Assembly (NCBI GenBank): GCA_002718995.2
Contig: PBGL02000012.1
Span: forward strand, 1 to 64,000
Direction: 5' to 3'
Origin: Methanobacteriota archaeon
Lineage (GTDB): Archaea; Thermoplasmatota; Poseidoniia; Poseidoniales; Thalassarchaeaceae
DNA length: 64,000 nucleotides
Shown here: positions 33,868-42,177 of the stretch, piece by piece
How positions within the stretch are numbered: the first letter of the stretch is position 1
Layout of the letters: the number at the start of each line of letters is the position of its first letter
Notes under the pieces: model-generated
The model's database searches: none
What the model saw: only the letters and a program-made list of their open reading frames with translations
Told to the model about the DNA's origin: nothing
Position numbers and translations under genes: made by a program

Positions 33868-34311
33868 TTACTGGACCCATCCCCACATCTCATCACCGGC
33901 ACGATACAGTATTCCCTCCCTCTCTGCATCGTTGATTAGCTCCCAAACGTCTATCCCGGCAAGTTCGTTCTCTGCGAACGAGTCGCTTACTGATCCAAGG
34001 GTGATGATTCCATTGGTCCCCGTAGCATCCCTCATTGCCGAGATTACCGAATCAAAATTCTGTGACTCCCTTCTTCTGGCCTTCATATGCCTGGACTCTG
34101 CCTTGGATAGTTTCTCGGTTACCTCCGCTGAAAGCTCGTCCGGCAGGTTTGACCTTGATACTGCCTTCGCCAGCTTCTCCGGCGACTGGTACGAAGAGAC
34201 GGTAATGATGTCAGCACTATTGGAGCACCTAGTGCATGATGTCCCACTCCCAAGTGATGAGCCGAAGAAATTCCCACAGGGGCATCTTAGAAGCAGCCAA
34301 TTATCGCCCAT
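33868..34311 (-). CDS. Small protein with N-terminal zinc-binding cysteines
   Basis: The 147-aa protein begins with a likely zinc ribbon ('LLRCPCGNFFGSSLGSGTSC' then TRC), followed by a basic helical segment ('EKLSKAESRHMKARRRES') and a winged-helix-like C-terminus ('GIDVWELINDAEREGILYRA'). The layout suggests a nucleic-acid-binding protein, as in the DUF5817-type archaeal proteins it resembles, but I cannot confirm the family. The ATG at 34311 is well placed. It is chosen over the plus-strand frame across the same bases, which begins inside the tRNA and is Ser/Pro-rich. It may be transcribed with, and just upstream of, the tRNA-Pro gene. Confidence 0.75.
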   Translation of the reverse strand: MGDNWLLLRCPCGNFFGSSLGSGTSCTRCSNSADIITVSSYQSPEKLAKAVSRSNLPDELSAEVTEKLSKAESRHMKARRRESQNFDSVISAMRDATGTNGIITLGSVSDSFAENELAGIDVWELINDAEREGILYRAGDEMWGWVQ

Positions 34312-34373
34312 GTAACTAGGCGTAGTTCAGGGTTCAAGAGGTTGACTGATGTAGGTAATGCCGATTCGGCAAC

Positions 34374-34637
34374 ATGGGAGGCGCTCGGGTAGCATTCGGT
34401 CAGCTGTCCTCGATAGTGCTAGTTTCTTTGTCTATTGCTTCTTTCATGACCGAGGGTTACGTAACTACTGAGACATGGGGTTTCCTACTATTGACTCCTT
34501 TGACTCTGGCCTTGGCGCTTGCACCGGGAAAAGATAGGGTATCCGAAGAAGGGAGTTTACCAAATGACTATTGGGACAAAGAAGACGAGGGGATAGCTCC
34601 TGTCGGCGATACAGACTTCGACAGCCCAATACTCTGA
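34374..34637 (+). CDS. Small membrane protein, hypothetical
   Basis: The 87-residue product has two hydrophobic segments (about residues 8-25 and 32-51) and an acidic tail ('YWDKEDEGIAPVGDTDFDSP'). It resembles nothing I can name. Its stop directly adjoins the stop of convergent fttA, and no other frame explains the interval. Composition and fit between neighbours support it as real. Confidence 0.6.
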   Translation: MGGARVAFGQLSSIVLVSLSIASFMTEGYVTTETWGFLLLTPLTLALALAPGKDRVSEEGSLPNDYWDKEDEGIAPVGDTDFDSPIL

Positions 34638-36557
34638 CTAAAGAAGTCTGAGTGTCTCGAGGTTATCTGGGGCATATGTCTGTACTTTGAACTTCTCTCG
34701 GAGTCCCTTTCTGAATGCGTTGCATGTCTGTGGATCTCCGTGGTGGCATAGTATCTTCCTTGGAGTCGGGTTCAATGCCGAAACATAGTCCATTAGTTGG
34801 TTCCTATCTGAATGGCCACTGAATCCGTCAATGATCACCATATTACACCTGACATCCACCATTAGAGTCTGTCCTCTGTCGACTAGTGGGACTTGTGAAT
34901 GGCCGTCTTGGAGTCTTCTTCCAAGGGTGCCAGATGCCTGATAGCCGACGAAGCATAACGTATTTCCAGGCTCGGGTGCCCAGTTCTTCAAGTACTCAAT
35001 GATTGGTCCGCCGGTCATCATCCCACTTGTTGCTAGGACAATGCATGGGTTCGGATCGAGAATGATTGATTCCCTCTGCTCTCTTGATTCGACCTGCTTG
35101 AACCAAGTAGAGTTGAAGGGGTTCTCCGTTCCACCCCTTAACATCTTACTCCTGAGGTCCCTATTCAGATAGTTGGGATGGCTAGTGTGGATTGCTGTGG
35201 CCTCAGATATCATACCGTCGAGCCATACTGTGACCGGTGAAATCTTGCCAGACTTGAATAGTTCGTCAATTGCCATCATCACCTCCTGAGAACGCCCTAC
35301 TGCGAATACAGGGCAGAAAATCTTGCCCTTCCTTCCTAGGGTATCGACAATTAGATCCTGTAGATCCTGTGTCGCCTGCTGCCTAGTTGGTTGAATACTT
35401 TGAGGTCCGCCATAAGTAGACTCAATTACCAGTGTGTCTACCTTGTTGAATCGGACTGTCGCTGCGTCGAACAACCATGATTTCTCGTATTTGATATCGC
35501 CTGAGAAGAGTAATCTATGTTCGTCACGACCCTCGCCAATCTGCATATACACACTCGACGAGCCGAGGATATGGCCGGCGTTTTCCATGGTCATCTTGAC
35601 ATCTGGCGCTATGTCCGTTTTATCCCCCCAATTGATATCCACGACGTGCTTAATGCATTCTTGGATATCTGCCTTGGAGTATGGGGGCTCGTTTCCCTCT
35701 GCCTTGGCGACTTTGATGTAGTCCACCTGTAGTAGAGTCATGAGGTCCCTCGTAGGAGGTGTACAGTATACGGGGCCCTTGTATCCATACTTGAAAAGCA
35801 CAGGGAGCATTCCTATGTGATCTACGTGTGCGTGAGTGATAACCACAGCGTCTATGTTGTCCAGAGGGAGCATCTCGGGAGCCGCGAAAAACGGTTGGAC
35901 CTCGCTCCTGTTGTTGGTTGGCTTTGCACCGCAGTCGACCAATACCTTCGATTCATTCGTGGTTACCAAGTGCATCGCCCTTCCGACTTCACGGTAAGAC
36001 CCCAGAGCAGTTACTCGGACCCATTTCTCACCTGGCCTCTGAGGCCTGTAAATCCTAGTTCCAAATTTTCTGAGTAATGATTTCCTATCCTCAGCCAGTT
36101 CCTTCCTGAACCTCCTGATGTCAGTCTGGGTCCTGCTCTCCCTGGCAGGCGCTCTGACCACATTGACTAGCCACCCTATTTCATCTCTGAGAGACTGTAC
36201 TACAGAACCTCTTGGGCCCACGGCAGCTTGTGGGTCGTCTACTTCAAGTGTTACTTCAGAAAGTGCGGGATCGAGCCAGATTCTCCTGACTTCGGCCTCG
36301 GGAGGGATAATCCTGTTTACGGCGTCATTGACCTCCTGCTCATCGGAAAGCATATTTGGATCGGGTCTGATCACGACCCTTCTCCTGATGCTCTTGGCAA
36401 TCTTTACAGTAAGATTTTCCCCACCTGCGCCTCCAAATGATTCAGGCTGTGTGGTTATGATTGCAATGGAACCCGCTTCGATATCTACATCATAGTCGAT
36501 GCCACTGGGAACTATCTTCCCGATCTTACTTTTGATTTCAGAGAATGTTAGCCTCAT
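34638..36557 (-). CDS. fttA: aCPSF1/FttA, beta-CASP ribonuclease for transcription termination
   Basis: Archaeal CPSF1 (FttA) is an endo/5'-3' exoribonuclease that terminates transcription and processes mRNA 3' ends. Two N-terminal KH-like domains (about residues 1-150, including 'AVGPRGSVVQSLRDEIGWLV') precede the metallo-beta-lactamase core. The zinc motif HxHxDH is 'HAHVDHIGMLP', with 'LFSGDIKYEKS' further on. The beta-CASP part includes 'CPVFAVGRSQEVMMAIDELF', 'VLATSGMMTGGPIIEYLKNW' and the C-terminal 'DGFSGHSDRNQLMDYV' and 'KILCHHGDPQTCNAF'. Length 639 aa is typical. It lies 72 bp downstream of psmB on the same strand. Confidence 0.96.
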   Translation of the reverse strand: MRLTFSEIKSKIGKIVPSGIDYDVDIEAGSIAIITTQPESFGGAGGENLTVKIAKSIRRRVVIRPDPNMLSDEQEVNDAVNRIIPPEAEVRRIWLDPALSEVTLEVDDPQAAVGPRGSVVQSLRDEIGWLVNVVRAPARESRTQTDIRRFRKELAEDRKSLLRKFGTRIYRPQRPGEKWVRVTALGSYREVGRAMHLVTTNESKVLVDCGAKPTNNRSEVQPFFAAPEMLPLDNIDAVVITHAHVDHIGMLPVLFKYGYKGPVYCTPPTRDLMTLLQVDYIKVAKAEGNEPPYSKADIQECIKHVVDINWGDKTDIAPDVKMTMENAGHILGSSSVYMQIGEGRDEHRLLFSGDIKYEKSWLFDAATVRFNKVDTLVIESTYGGPQSIQPTRQQATQDLQDLIVDTLGRKGKIFCPVFAVGRSQEVMMAIDELFKSGKISPVTVWLDGMISEATAIHTSHPNYLNRDLRSKMLRGGTENPFNSTWFKQVESREQRESIILDPNPCIVLATSGMMTGGPIIEYLKNWAPEPGNTLCFVGYQASGTLGRRLQDGHSQVPLVDRGQTLMVDVRCNMVIIDGFSGHSDRNQLMDYVSALNPTPRKILCHHGDPQTCNAFRKGLREKFKVQTYAPDNLETLRLL

Positions 36558-36629
36558 TATTTCAATTCCTTATTTTGCTCGCGCAGAGAATGGCTCTGCC
36601 ATGAAGGCAGGTGGCACTTTGCGGGAGTG

Positions 36630-37256
36630 TCATAGTGTTTGGAGGAGGTTTGCGACCTCTTCCTCTGATAGTAGGCGGAAGCCCGCCTCTGGAGTGATTA
36701 CTGCGAGGTCCATTCCATTGCCACTTGCTGCATCCCTCTGAGCGGATGCTAGTAGGGCCTTAGCGGCCACCCTCAAGGCGTCCTTCTCGGACATCCCGTC
36801 TTTGAATTGATCTTCAAGAACACCATACATGTAAGGACTCCCGGAGCCAGTTGCGCAGTATACATCAGGAATCGACCCCCCAGCTGAGTCAATGCTGTAA
36901 ACGCTGGATCCTGATTCATCGACGCCTACAATTAGTAGTTGGACATAATGGGGCCTTCCCGATAGGATGTTTGCCGTCAGAGTAGCCGCGCCCTTGACTG
37001 TCATTGGTTTTCCATGCTTTAACTCATACAGCCTGAGTTCCGCCGATAGCGTCCTGGAGAGAGACTGTGCGTGACCTACGAGTCCTGCAGTCGTTAGAGC
37101 GACGTAGTCAGAGATTCCAAATAGCTTCTGAACGCTCTTATTTGCAATGAAGTGGCCCATTGTAGCTCTGTGATCAGCCCCAACCACCACTCCATTGTCG
37201 AAAGTGATGCCTAGAGTACTTGTCCCGGTCTTTACCGCATCTGTGGTCGCGTCCAT
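36630..37256 (-). CDS. psmB: Proteasome beta subunit
   Basis: This is the catalytic subunit of the archaeal 20S proteasome. After a short propeptide (11 residues from the start used), autocleavage would expose Thr12 in 'DAVKTGTSTLGITFDNG'. The catalytic Lys is in 'HFIANKSVQKLFGI', and the Asp/Arg contexts are 'VVGADHRATMG' and 'YSIDSAGGSIPDVYCATGSG'. The ATG at 37256 gives 208 aa, the usual size; the longer frame adds 46 residues of unlikely sequence. It shares a 162-bp divergent promoter region with sepF. The alpha subunit is not in the window. It lies directly upstream of fttA, so protein and RNA turnover may be coexpressed. Confidence 0.96.
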   Translation of the reverse strand: MDATTDAVKTGTSTLGITFDNGVVVGADHRATMGHFIANKSVQKLFGISDYVALTTAGLVGHAQSLSRTLSAELRLYELKHGKPMTVKGAATLTANILSGRPHYVQLLIVGVDESGSSVYSIDSAGGSIPDVYCATGSGSPYMYGVLEDQFKDGMSEKDALRVAAKALLASAQRDAASGNGMDLAVITPEAGFRLLSEEEVANLLQTL

Positions 37257-37380
37257 TTGATACACCCGCCGGAAGAACTCCCCGACGGCTCCCTCTTGTG
37301 ACGACCCCTTATGAATCCGACGGGGATGAGGCTTGGGTGGGGTCAATAGTCCTAGCAATTGCCTTCTGCTGTTGGGAAGA

Positions 37381-37390
37381 ACCGTATAAC
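37381..37390 (+). promoter_or_regulatory. Candidate TATA-like element for sepF
   Basis: The sequence ACCGTATAAC lies about 30 bp before the sepF ATG at 37419, a distance that would fit an archaeal TATA box with a very short leader. It is assigned by position and composition only. Confidence 0.35.
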
Positions 37391-37418
37391 TCAAGGATTA
37401 CCTGCCACGACGAGGGCC

Positions 37419-37808
37419 ATGGCGAGGCGGAAAAGGTCTGAACCCAAGTGGATAGAAGTGCCTGAATTCGATAGTCCTGAGGGAGTCATAGAACCGGGTC
37501 AAGACTATCATGACCTTGGAAAGGGGTTTCCAGATGCCCCTGTTCCAAGAGCACCGGGTGACGCCATAGTTCATAGGGCAGATTTGGATGACCTTACTGG
37601 AATCAACCCATTGATGGACTGGGTCTCTGAGGGGGACATCGTCATAGTAAAGATGAGCGAGATCCTCCACAGGGAGTTAGAGCTTAGAGTAGCTGTTGAT
37701 AAGATTCAGAGGTTTGTGGAGGGAGATATGTCCGGCGAAGTTGTCAGGCTGGGCGAGAGGAGGCTGCTCCTGCTTCCTCCAACGTTCGCCAGTGGAATTG
37801 CATCCTGA
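37419..37808 (+). CDS. sepF: SepF-like cell division protein (DUF552)
   Basis: Archaeal SepF links FtsZ to the membrane. The C-terminal half matches the SepF core: 'EGDIVIVKMSEILHRELELR', then 'VAVDKIQRFVEGDMSGEVVR' and 'LGERRLLLLPPTFASG', in the order of archaeal SepF proteins. The N-terminal segment is basic ('MARRKRSEPKWIEV'), and a clear amphipathic membrane helix is not obvious, which is a difference from described members. The ATG at 37419 gives 129 aa; 20 further codons upstream look non-coding. It is 6 bp from the ZPR1-like gene downstream, so the two form an operon, divergent from psmB. Confidence 0.8.
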   Translation: MARRKRSEPKWIEVPEFDSPEGVIEPGQDYHDLGKGFPDAPVPRAPGDAIVHRADLDDLTGINPLMDWVSEGDIVIVKMSEILHRELELRVAVDKIQRFVEGDMSGEVVRLGERRLLLLPPTFASGIAS

Positions 37809-37814
37809 GGTGTT

Positions 37815-38414
37815 ATGGTGGAGAGTAGGCTTGAGCAAGATTGCCCAATTTGCTTCTCGGAAGGAACTCTGAAAATGATTGCACATAGTTCCGAAATTCC
37901 CTACTTTGGTGAACATACCCAAATTACAATGGTTTGCGAGGAATGTGGCTGGAAGGTTACAGACTTCATACCTGCAGATGGGAAAAAGCCTGGGGCTTGG
38001 AGCCTAGTAGTTAATTCAGAGCGGCATATGAGCACCAGAGTTGTTCGTTCATCGTCGTGCACGATTAGAATCGGTGAGCTTGGGCTCGAAGTTTCTCCGG
38101 GAGGGAGCTCTACAGGCTACGTCTCCAATATTGAAGGGGTTCTGAATAGGTTTGAAGATGCTGTGGGAACAATAAGGAGGCAGGCAGAACGAGATGATGA
38201 GGGTACTGAAATATTGACCCAATGCGATGATATGATCGATAGCATCGACGCGGTGAGGAAAGGCGATGAGTCAGTAACATTGGAGCTTCTAGACCCTGTT
38301 GGGCATAGTCAAATATTACACGAAGATGCAGTCTCTAGAGAGATTGGGAGAGAGGAGGCCGAGTCTCTAGACCCGGGTCCAGTATACCCTGTTTTTGATG
38401 CCAGTGAGATTTAA
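37815..38414 (+). CDS. ZPR1-related zinc finger protein
   Basis: The first cysteine pair 'CPICFSEGTLKM' and the second 'CEECGWKVTD', separated by about 30 residues, form the ZPR1-type zinc ribbon. The following beta domain ('RVVRSSSCTIRIGELGLEVS', then 'SNIEGVLNRFEDAV') matches archaeal single-copy ZPR1 homologues, which are about 190-200 aa like this one (199). In eukaryotes ZPR1 helps eEF1A folding; the archaeal role is not established. GAGGTG precedes the ATG at 37815. It follows sepF in the same operon and overlaps nothing at its 3' end, converging on trpS 3 bp away. Confidence 0.88.
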   Translation: MVESRLEQDCPICFSEGTLKMIAHSSEIPYFGEHTQITMVCEECGWKVTDFIPADGKKPGAWSLVVNSERHMSTRVVRSSSCTIRIGELGLEVSPGGSSTGYVSNIEGVLNRFEDAVGTIRRQAERDDEGTEILTQCDDMIDSIDAVRKGDESVTLELLDPVGHSQILHEDAVSREIGREEAESLDPGPVYPVFDASEI

Positions 38415-38417
38415 TGA

Positions 38418-39800
38418 TCACCTGGCATCGGGAGCTAGGAATTCACCTAGCCTGTCCGACCATGCATCTCTCTTCTCGGAAATATCAGACAGCCACTCTC
38501 CTGCCTTGTCTATACATAGCTGCTTCATCTCCCCAGCAAGCATCCTTCCACTCTCATACTCTTTCCTAACCTCCAAGATTGCTGAGTCGTCGTGCTCGAA
38601 GAAGAACTGCAGGTACTGGAACGGTATATCCTTAGAGCAGTCGCCTCCGAGTCGCCTATGCTCCTCAACAGTGGACTGTCCTCCGCTTATTGCCCTCTTT
38701 ACTTTCCTAGACATATCCTCGACTGTGTCATCCATGAAAATTGTAGTCTCAGGCTTTGATGACGACATCTTGCCCCCGGTCATTCCCGATGCGAACCTGT
38801 GGTAGGTTGAGCAAGGGGGCATCAGACCCATGCCCCCGAGCTCCCTTTCGAGAGAAAGAAGGTGCATTCTAATTTGGGATCTGTCATCCAGTGTGGCCCC
38901 TGGTACTTCCAATGTCCCATGCTTAGGGTTAGTCTTGATATCAGCAAAACCCAATGGGGAAATTGCCTCTATGATACGTGAGAAGATAGTCTCCCTTGTT
39001 TCCCGGTCCACCTTACCCCCTGGGCCAATTCCGAATACTGAAGAGTTTTCTTCTTGGACAGAAAGGGCGATAGTGAGGCCTCCTGACTTCCTAGTATTGA
39101 TATTGAACCAGTGAGTCTTTCCTACTATGTCTCGAGTTAGCCTCAGATGAGGATCCTGATCAATTCCAACGGGGACAACCACGGGCCTCAGACCTCCGTA
39201 TTCCTCCAACTGTGGATGGACGATGTCCCCGACTTGTACGAGAGGTGCTTGCACATGGGCAAGGTTAGTATCTCCAGAGAATCCGTAAATTGACTCGAAT
39301 TCTGAGAGGTTTGTCCTTCTGCCCAGAGTGAATCCGAGCCTCTGAACATCGGGTCTTGAGCTCTGGAAGTAGACGCTAGTCGAGTCTGGATCCAAACCTA
39401 GAGCGGCATAGTTGTGCACATATTCATTGATTGCTGCCTCTCTACCCCTGGTAAGAGAAGTGCCCCTTGTTGCTAGCGCCTCGAGGTCCGCAACTGCGAC
39501 TGTGATATCCGCCCCATTCTCCTGGAACCATCTAACCTGCTCAATTACCATGCTGTGCCCTAGGTGCATCCTGCCACTCGGCATAAGTCCAGTAAGGACG
39601 CCGAGAGGCGCTTCGTCACGGATGCACCTAAGTGCGACATCTAAGTCCCTGTGTGCGAAAACTATCCCCCTCCTGTGTAGCATACCCGGATTCGGAAGTG
39701 CCGAGGGGTCTACCATGTCAAGGCCGAATTTATCCACGATACGTGAGTAGTCCGTCTCATCGTCCGAGGACCATGGATCGATGAGTCCATCGCCTGCCAT
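38418..39800 (-). CDS. trpS: Tryptophanyl-tRNA synthetase
   Basis: This class I synthetase charges tRNA-Trp. The HIGH-like motif is 'GLMPSGRMHLGHSMV' and the KMSKS-like motif is 'GGKMSSSKPETTIFM'. Archaeal/eukaryotic-type segments include 'DPWSSDDETDYSRIVDKFG' at the N-terminus and 'VVVPVGIDQDPHLRLTRDIV'. I chose the ATG at 39800 (460 aa); a GTG at 39821 would add seven residues and sit inside a hairpin. The C-terminal helical domain ends 'EWLSDISEKRDAWSDRLGEF'. The upstream 98-bp gap is shared with a divergent oxidoreductase gene. Confidence 0.95.
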   Translation of the reverse strand: MAGDGLIDPWSSDDETDYSRIVDKFGLDMVDPSALPNPGMLHRRGIVFAHRDLDVALRCIRDEAPLGVLTGLMPSGRMHLGHSMVIEQVRWFQENGADITVAVADLEALATRGTSLTRGREAAINEYVHNYAALGLDPDSTSVYFQSSRPDVQRLGFTLGRRTNLSEFESIYGFSGDTNLAHVQAPLVQVGDIVHPQLEEYGGLRPVVVPVGIDQDPHLRLTRDIVGKTHWFNINTRKSGGLTIALSVQEENSSVFGIGPGGKVDRETRETIFSRIIEAISPLGFADIKTNPKHGTLEVPGATLDDRSQIRMHLLSLERELGGMGLMPPCSTYHRFASGMTGGKMSSSKPETTIFMDDTVEDMSRKVKRAISGGQSTVEEHRRLGGDCSKDIPFQYLQFFFEHDDSAILEVRKEYESGRMLAGEMKQLCIDKAGEWLSDISEKRDAWSDRLGEFLAPDAR

Positions 39801-39805
39801 GTAAC

Positions 39806-39821
39806 GTGGCCTGTGGGCCAC
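39806..39821. promoter_or_regulatory. Inverted repeat just upstream of trpS start
   Basis: GTGGCC, a four-base TGTG loop and GGCCAC form a perfect 6-bp inverted repeat five bases upstream of the trpS ATG. It could influence translation initiation or be a protein site. Evidence is only the symmetry and position. Confidence 0.35.
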
Positions 39822-39898
39822 TCAATCAAGTCATCGCTGAAAATTACCTCGAAACTGTCAACCGAAGGGGCAATAGCAATAGACGACTAGGGTGACTT

Positions 39899-40957
39899 AT
39901 GGGAGTCATACACTGCTTCGGTGCCGGACTCGTCGGTTCGTATGTCGCAAGGACCCTAGCGGACAGAGGCCATGATGTACACGTACACGATATTGACCCC
40001 TACAATGGCAAAATAGTGGGGCATCCTAACATCACCATCCACGAAGGCGATGCATTGGAAACGGACTTGTCGGATTTCGGAGAGATAGACATTGTTGTGA
40101 ATATGCTACCTGGTGACATTGGTCATGCCCTTACCACTAATTTAGCAGAAGAGAGCTATCCAACTGTGGATCTGAGCTTCAGCGAACATACCCCGGAACG
40201 TGATGATGAGAAGGCGAGGGACTGGGGCGGCAGGATACTCTGGGATGTAGGAATAGCTCCTGGACTCTCCAACATGCTGTTGGCTGAAGCATATAGGGTC
40301 ATGGGGCCTTTGAAGAAGGCGGAAGTAAGGGTTGGAGGGAATCCGACCGGGCCCACCGGAGGATGGAACTACATGGCACCATTTTCCCCCAGAGACGTGA
40401 TCGCAGAATACACCCGTCCGGCAAGAGTCGTGAGGGATGGAGAAGTTGTCGCCCTTCCTGCGCTGTCCGAGAGACATGTCATAGATGTCTCCGAAAGAGG
40501 GGAGATGGAGGCCTTCCTGACAGATGGGTTACGATCCGTGCTGAATTCGATACCGGCAGTAGATATGTCGGAGTACACAGTCAGATGGCCTGGACATATT
40601 CAGAAATTCATAGATGAGAGGAATGCGGGTACTCTGGACGAGGATGAGTTGCTCCGGGAATGGTGGTTCAACCCCAAAACGCCCGAGTTTACATGGTTGG
40701 AGGTCGTAGCGGCCAGTCATGACGGGGATGTCATGAGATGGGAAGTTAGTGACTATGGAGGGGACGATGGCTCATCGATGGCACGAACGACGGGACTAGT
40801 TACGGTTGGATGCATAGAGGCCTGGCTCAATGATCCTGAGATGCTACCTCCCGGAGTTCACGCACCAGAGAGCCTCTCTCCCCGAGTGGTAAGTAGGATT
40901 GTCGACATGATGAAGGTCAACAGGGTTGAAATTTCTGGTCCTGAAATCGGTAAATAG
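39899..40957 (+). CDS. Saccharopine dehydrogenase-like NAD(P) oxidoreductase
   Basis: The N-terminal Rossmann fold is clear ('IHCFGAGLVGSYVARTLADR', with the acidic 'VHVHDIDP' strand). Next come 'IDIVVNMLPGDIGHALTTNL' and 'WDVGIAPGLSNMLLAEAYRV', the arrangement of the saccharopine/lysine dehydrogenase-type family. The 352-aa product lacks additional domains. Members act on lysine, carboxynorspermidine or unknown substrates, so no specific reaction is assigned. A GGGTGA element sits just before the ATG at 39899. It is divergent from trpS and convergent with a secreted-protein gene 5 bp from its stop. Confidence 0.8.
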   Translation: MGVIHCFGAGLVGSYVARTLADRGHDVHVHDIDPYNGKIVGHPNITIHEGDALETDLSDFGEIDIVVNMLPGDIGHALTTNLAEESYPTVDLSFSEHTPERDDEKARDWGGRILWDVGIAPGLSNMLLAEAYRVMGPLKKAEVRVGGNPTGPTGGWNYMAPFSPRDVIAEYTRPARVVRDGEVVALPALSERHVIDVSERGEMEAFLTDGLRSVLNSIPAVDMSEYTVRWPGHIQKFIDERNAGTLDEDELLREWWFNPKTPEFTWLEVVAASHDGDVMRWEVSDYGGDDGSSMARTTGLVTVGCIEAWLNDPEMLPPGVHAPESLSPRVVSRIVDMMKVNRVEISGPEIGK

Positions 40958-40962
40958 TTCTA

Positions 40963-42099
40963 CTAATCGCCTGCTTCTACAGAATGTGACTCTTTAGAGA
41001 TTGAATCTGTATTGTCCATTTCAACAATCTTCCTGATTGCTATAGGTACTGCTGCTAAAACTCCTAGGGCTATGACAGGAAGGGCCCAATTGATTGGTTC
41101 CTCAGAAGGCCTTTCTATCAGCCACGTGAATGTCAGGACGGACTCTTGGAAGTCGGATGACCACTGAAATAGGTTCGTGGTATGATGGCCTACAACAGTT
41201 ACAGCGTGGTGTAGATCATTGAATGTAACCAGGGGAGATAGTGAAAACGTGGCGTTCTCCTGATTCAGCGTCATGCTAACGGATGTTCCCGGCGATATGG
41301 TGATGATGGCCCCAGAATCAGTTGTTCTCCAGCCCTCCCTCAACTTTCTATCGTCCTCCGAAATCTCTGGGAAGGCTTCTCCTGAGTCGTACGCCACGCC
41401 TAATACAGTACTGTCGAATTCGACATGAACGGATCCTGGTACTGTCCATTGTGCGTCACTGGAATCAAGTGAAACGAGAATGGATTCGCCCTCCATATAA
41501 GCTTCTATCTGGAGGCTGGAATCCTGATGGAAGTGCCATTCCCCCCATGTCGTTAGCCAGACGTCCTGCTCCTCAAGCCACGACATTGCCTCTTTGTCCT
41601 CCCTCAGCTTTAGGTCATCGATCCTTGCCCTCCACCATATGCTGACGAGCGAGTCTTCCTCTGCTGATCCAAGGAGCTCCAAATCTGCCGAGTTCTTCTC
41701 GATGCTACCACCGTTCCTATTGACAACTGATAGCTCATCGGGGGCATCCGTAACCATATCCCCTACAATTGTGAATCCGGACTCAAGAAGGGAATCCGAT
41801 GTCGACTGATCGACCTTCGGACCTTGGATACCGAATGAAACTGGGTCGCTACCCCATCTGGATGAGTCGGACAATCCCGTGAGGTAGTCCTTACATGCCT
41901 CGATTACCCAGTTCTCCTCGACAGTTGAAACCCCTTCGAAGCCATGACAACCGAACTCATCTCCATTTTCTAGCCTCTCCGGACCAATCAAGTTCTTCAG
42001 CCAGCCATCGTCTTCCCATTCTCCGACTGCACTAGGTGCAGAAACAGGGAATAAGAGGATGGCAGCCATCAGAAAGGCCGCAGTGCCACGCCTCCGCAT
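40963..42099 (-). CDS. Secreted, membrane-anchored hypothetical protein
   Basis: A signal peptide with a basic start ('MRRRGTAAFLMAAILLFPVS') is followed by an acidic Trp/Ser-rich ectodomain of about 300 residues. A C-terminal span (about residues 341-358, 'WALPVIALGVLAAVPIAIRK') and a short cytoplasmic tail complete it. The ectodomain contains beta-rich stretches such as 'QIEAYMEGESILVSLDSSDA' and 'ITISPGTSVSMTLNQENATF'. I do not recognise a family or an active site. It is a type I surface protein similar in plan to the protein at 21275-22747. The divergent neighbour is plsC. Confidence 0.75.
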   Translation of the reverse strand: MRRRGTAAFLMAAILLFPVSAPSAVGEWEDDGWLKNLIGPERLENGDEFGCHGFEGVSTVEENWVIEACKDYLTGLSDSSRWGSDPVSFGIQGPKVDQSTSDSLLESGFTIVGDMVTDAPDELSVVNRNGGSIEKNSADLELLGSAEEDSLVSIWWRARIDDLKLREDKEAMSWLEEQDVWLTTWGEWHFHQDSSLQIEAYMEGESILVSLDSSDAQWTVPGSVHVEFDSTVLGVAYDSGEAFPEISEDDRKLREGWRTTDSGAIITISPGTSVSMTLNQENATFSLSPLVTFNDLHHAVTVVGHHTTNLFQWSSDFQESVLTFTWLIERPSEEPINWALPVIALGVLAAVPIAIRKIVEMDNTDSISKESHSVEAGD

Positions 42100-42177
42100 G
42101 CACCGTGGACTGTGAAGAAAGCAATGAACGCTTTCATACGTTCGTAACAGTCAAACGCTCGTGGTCGACGCCGGTAC

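Noticed and set aside
33755-34315. Plus-strand open frame of 186 codons
   Set aside because: It starts inside the tRNA-Pro and opposes a better minus-strand gene with a zinc-ribbon start.
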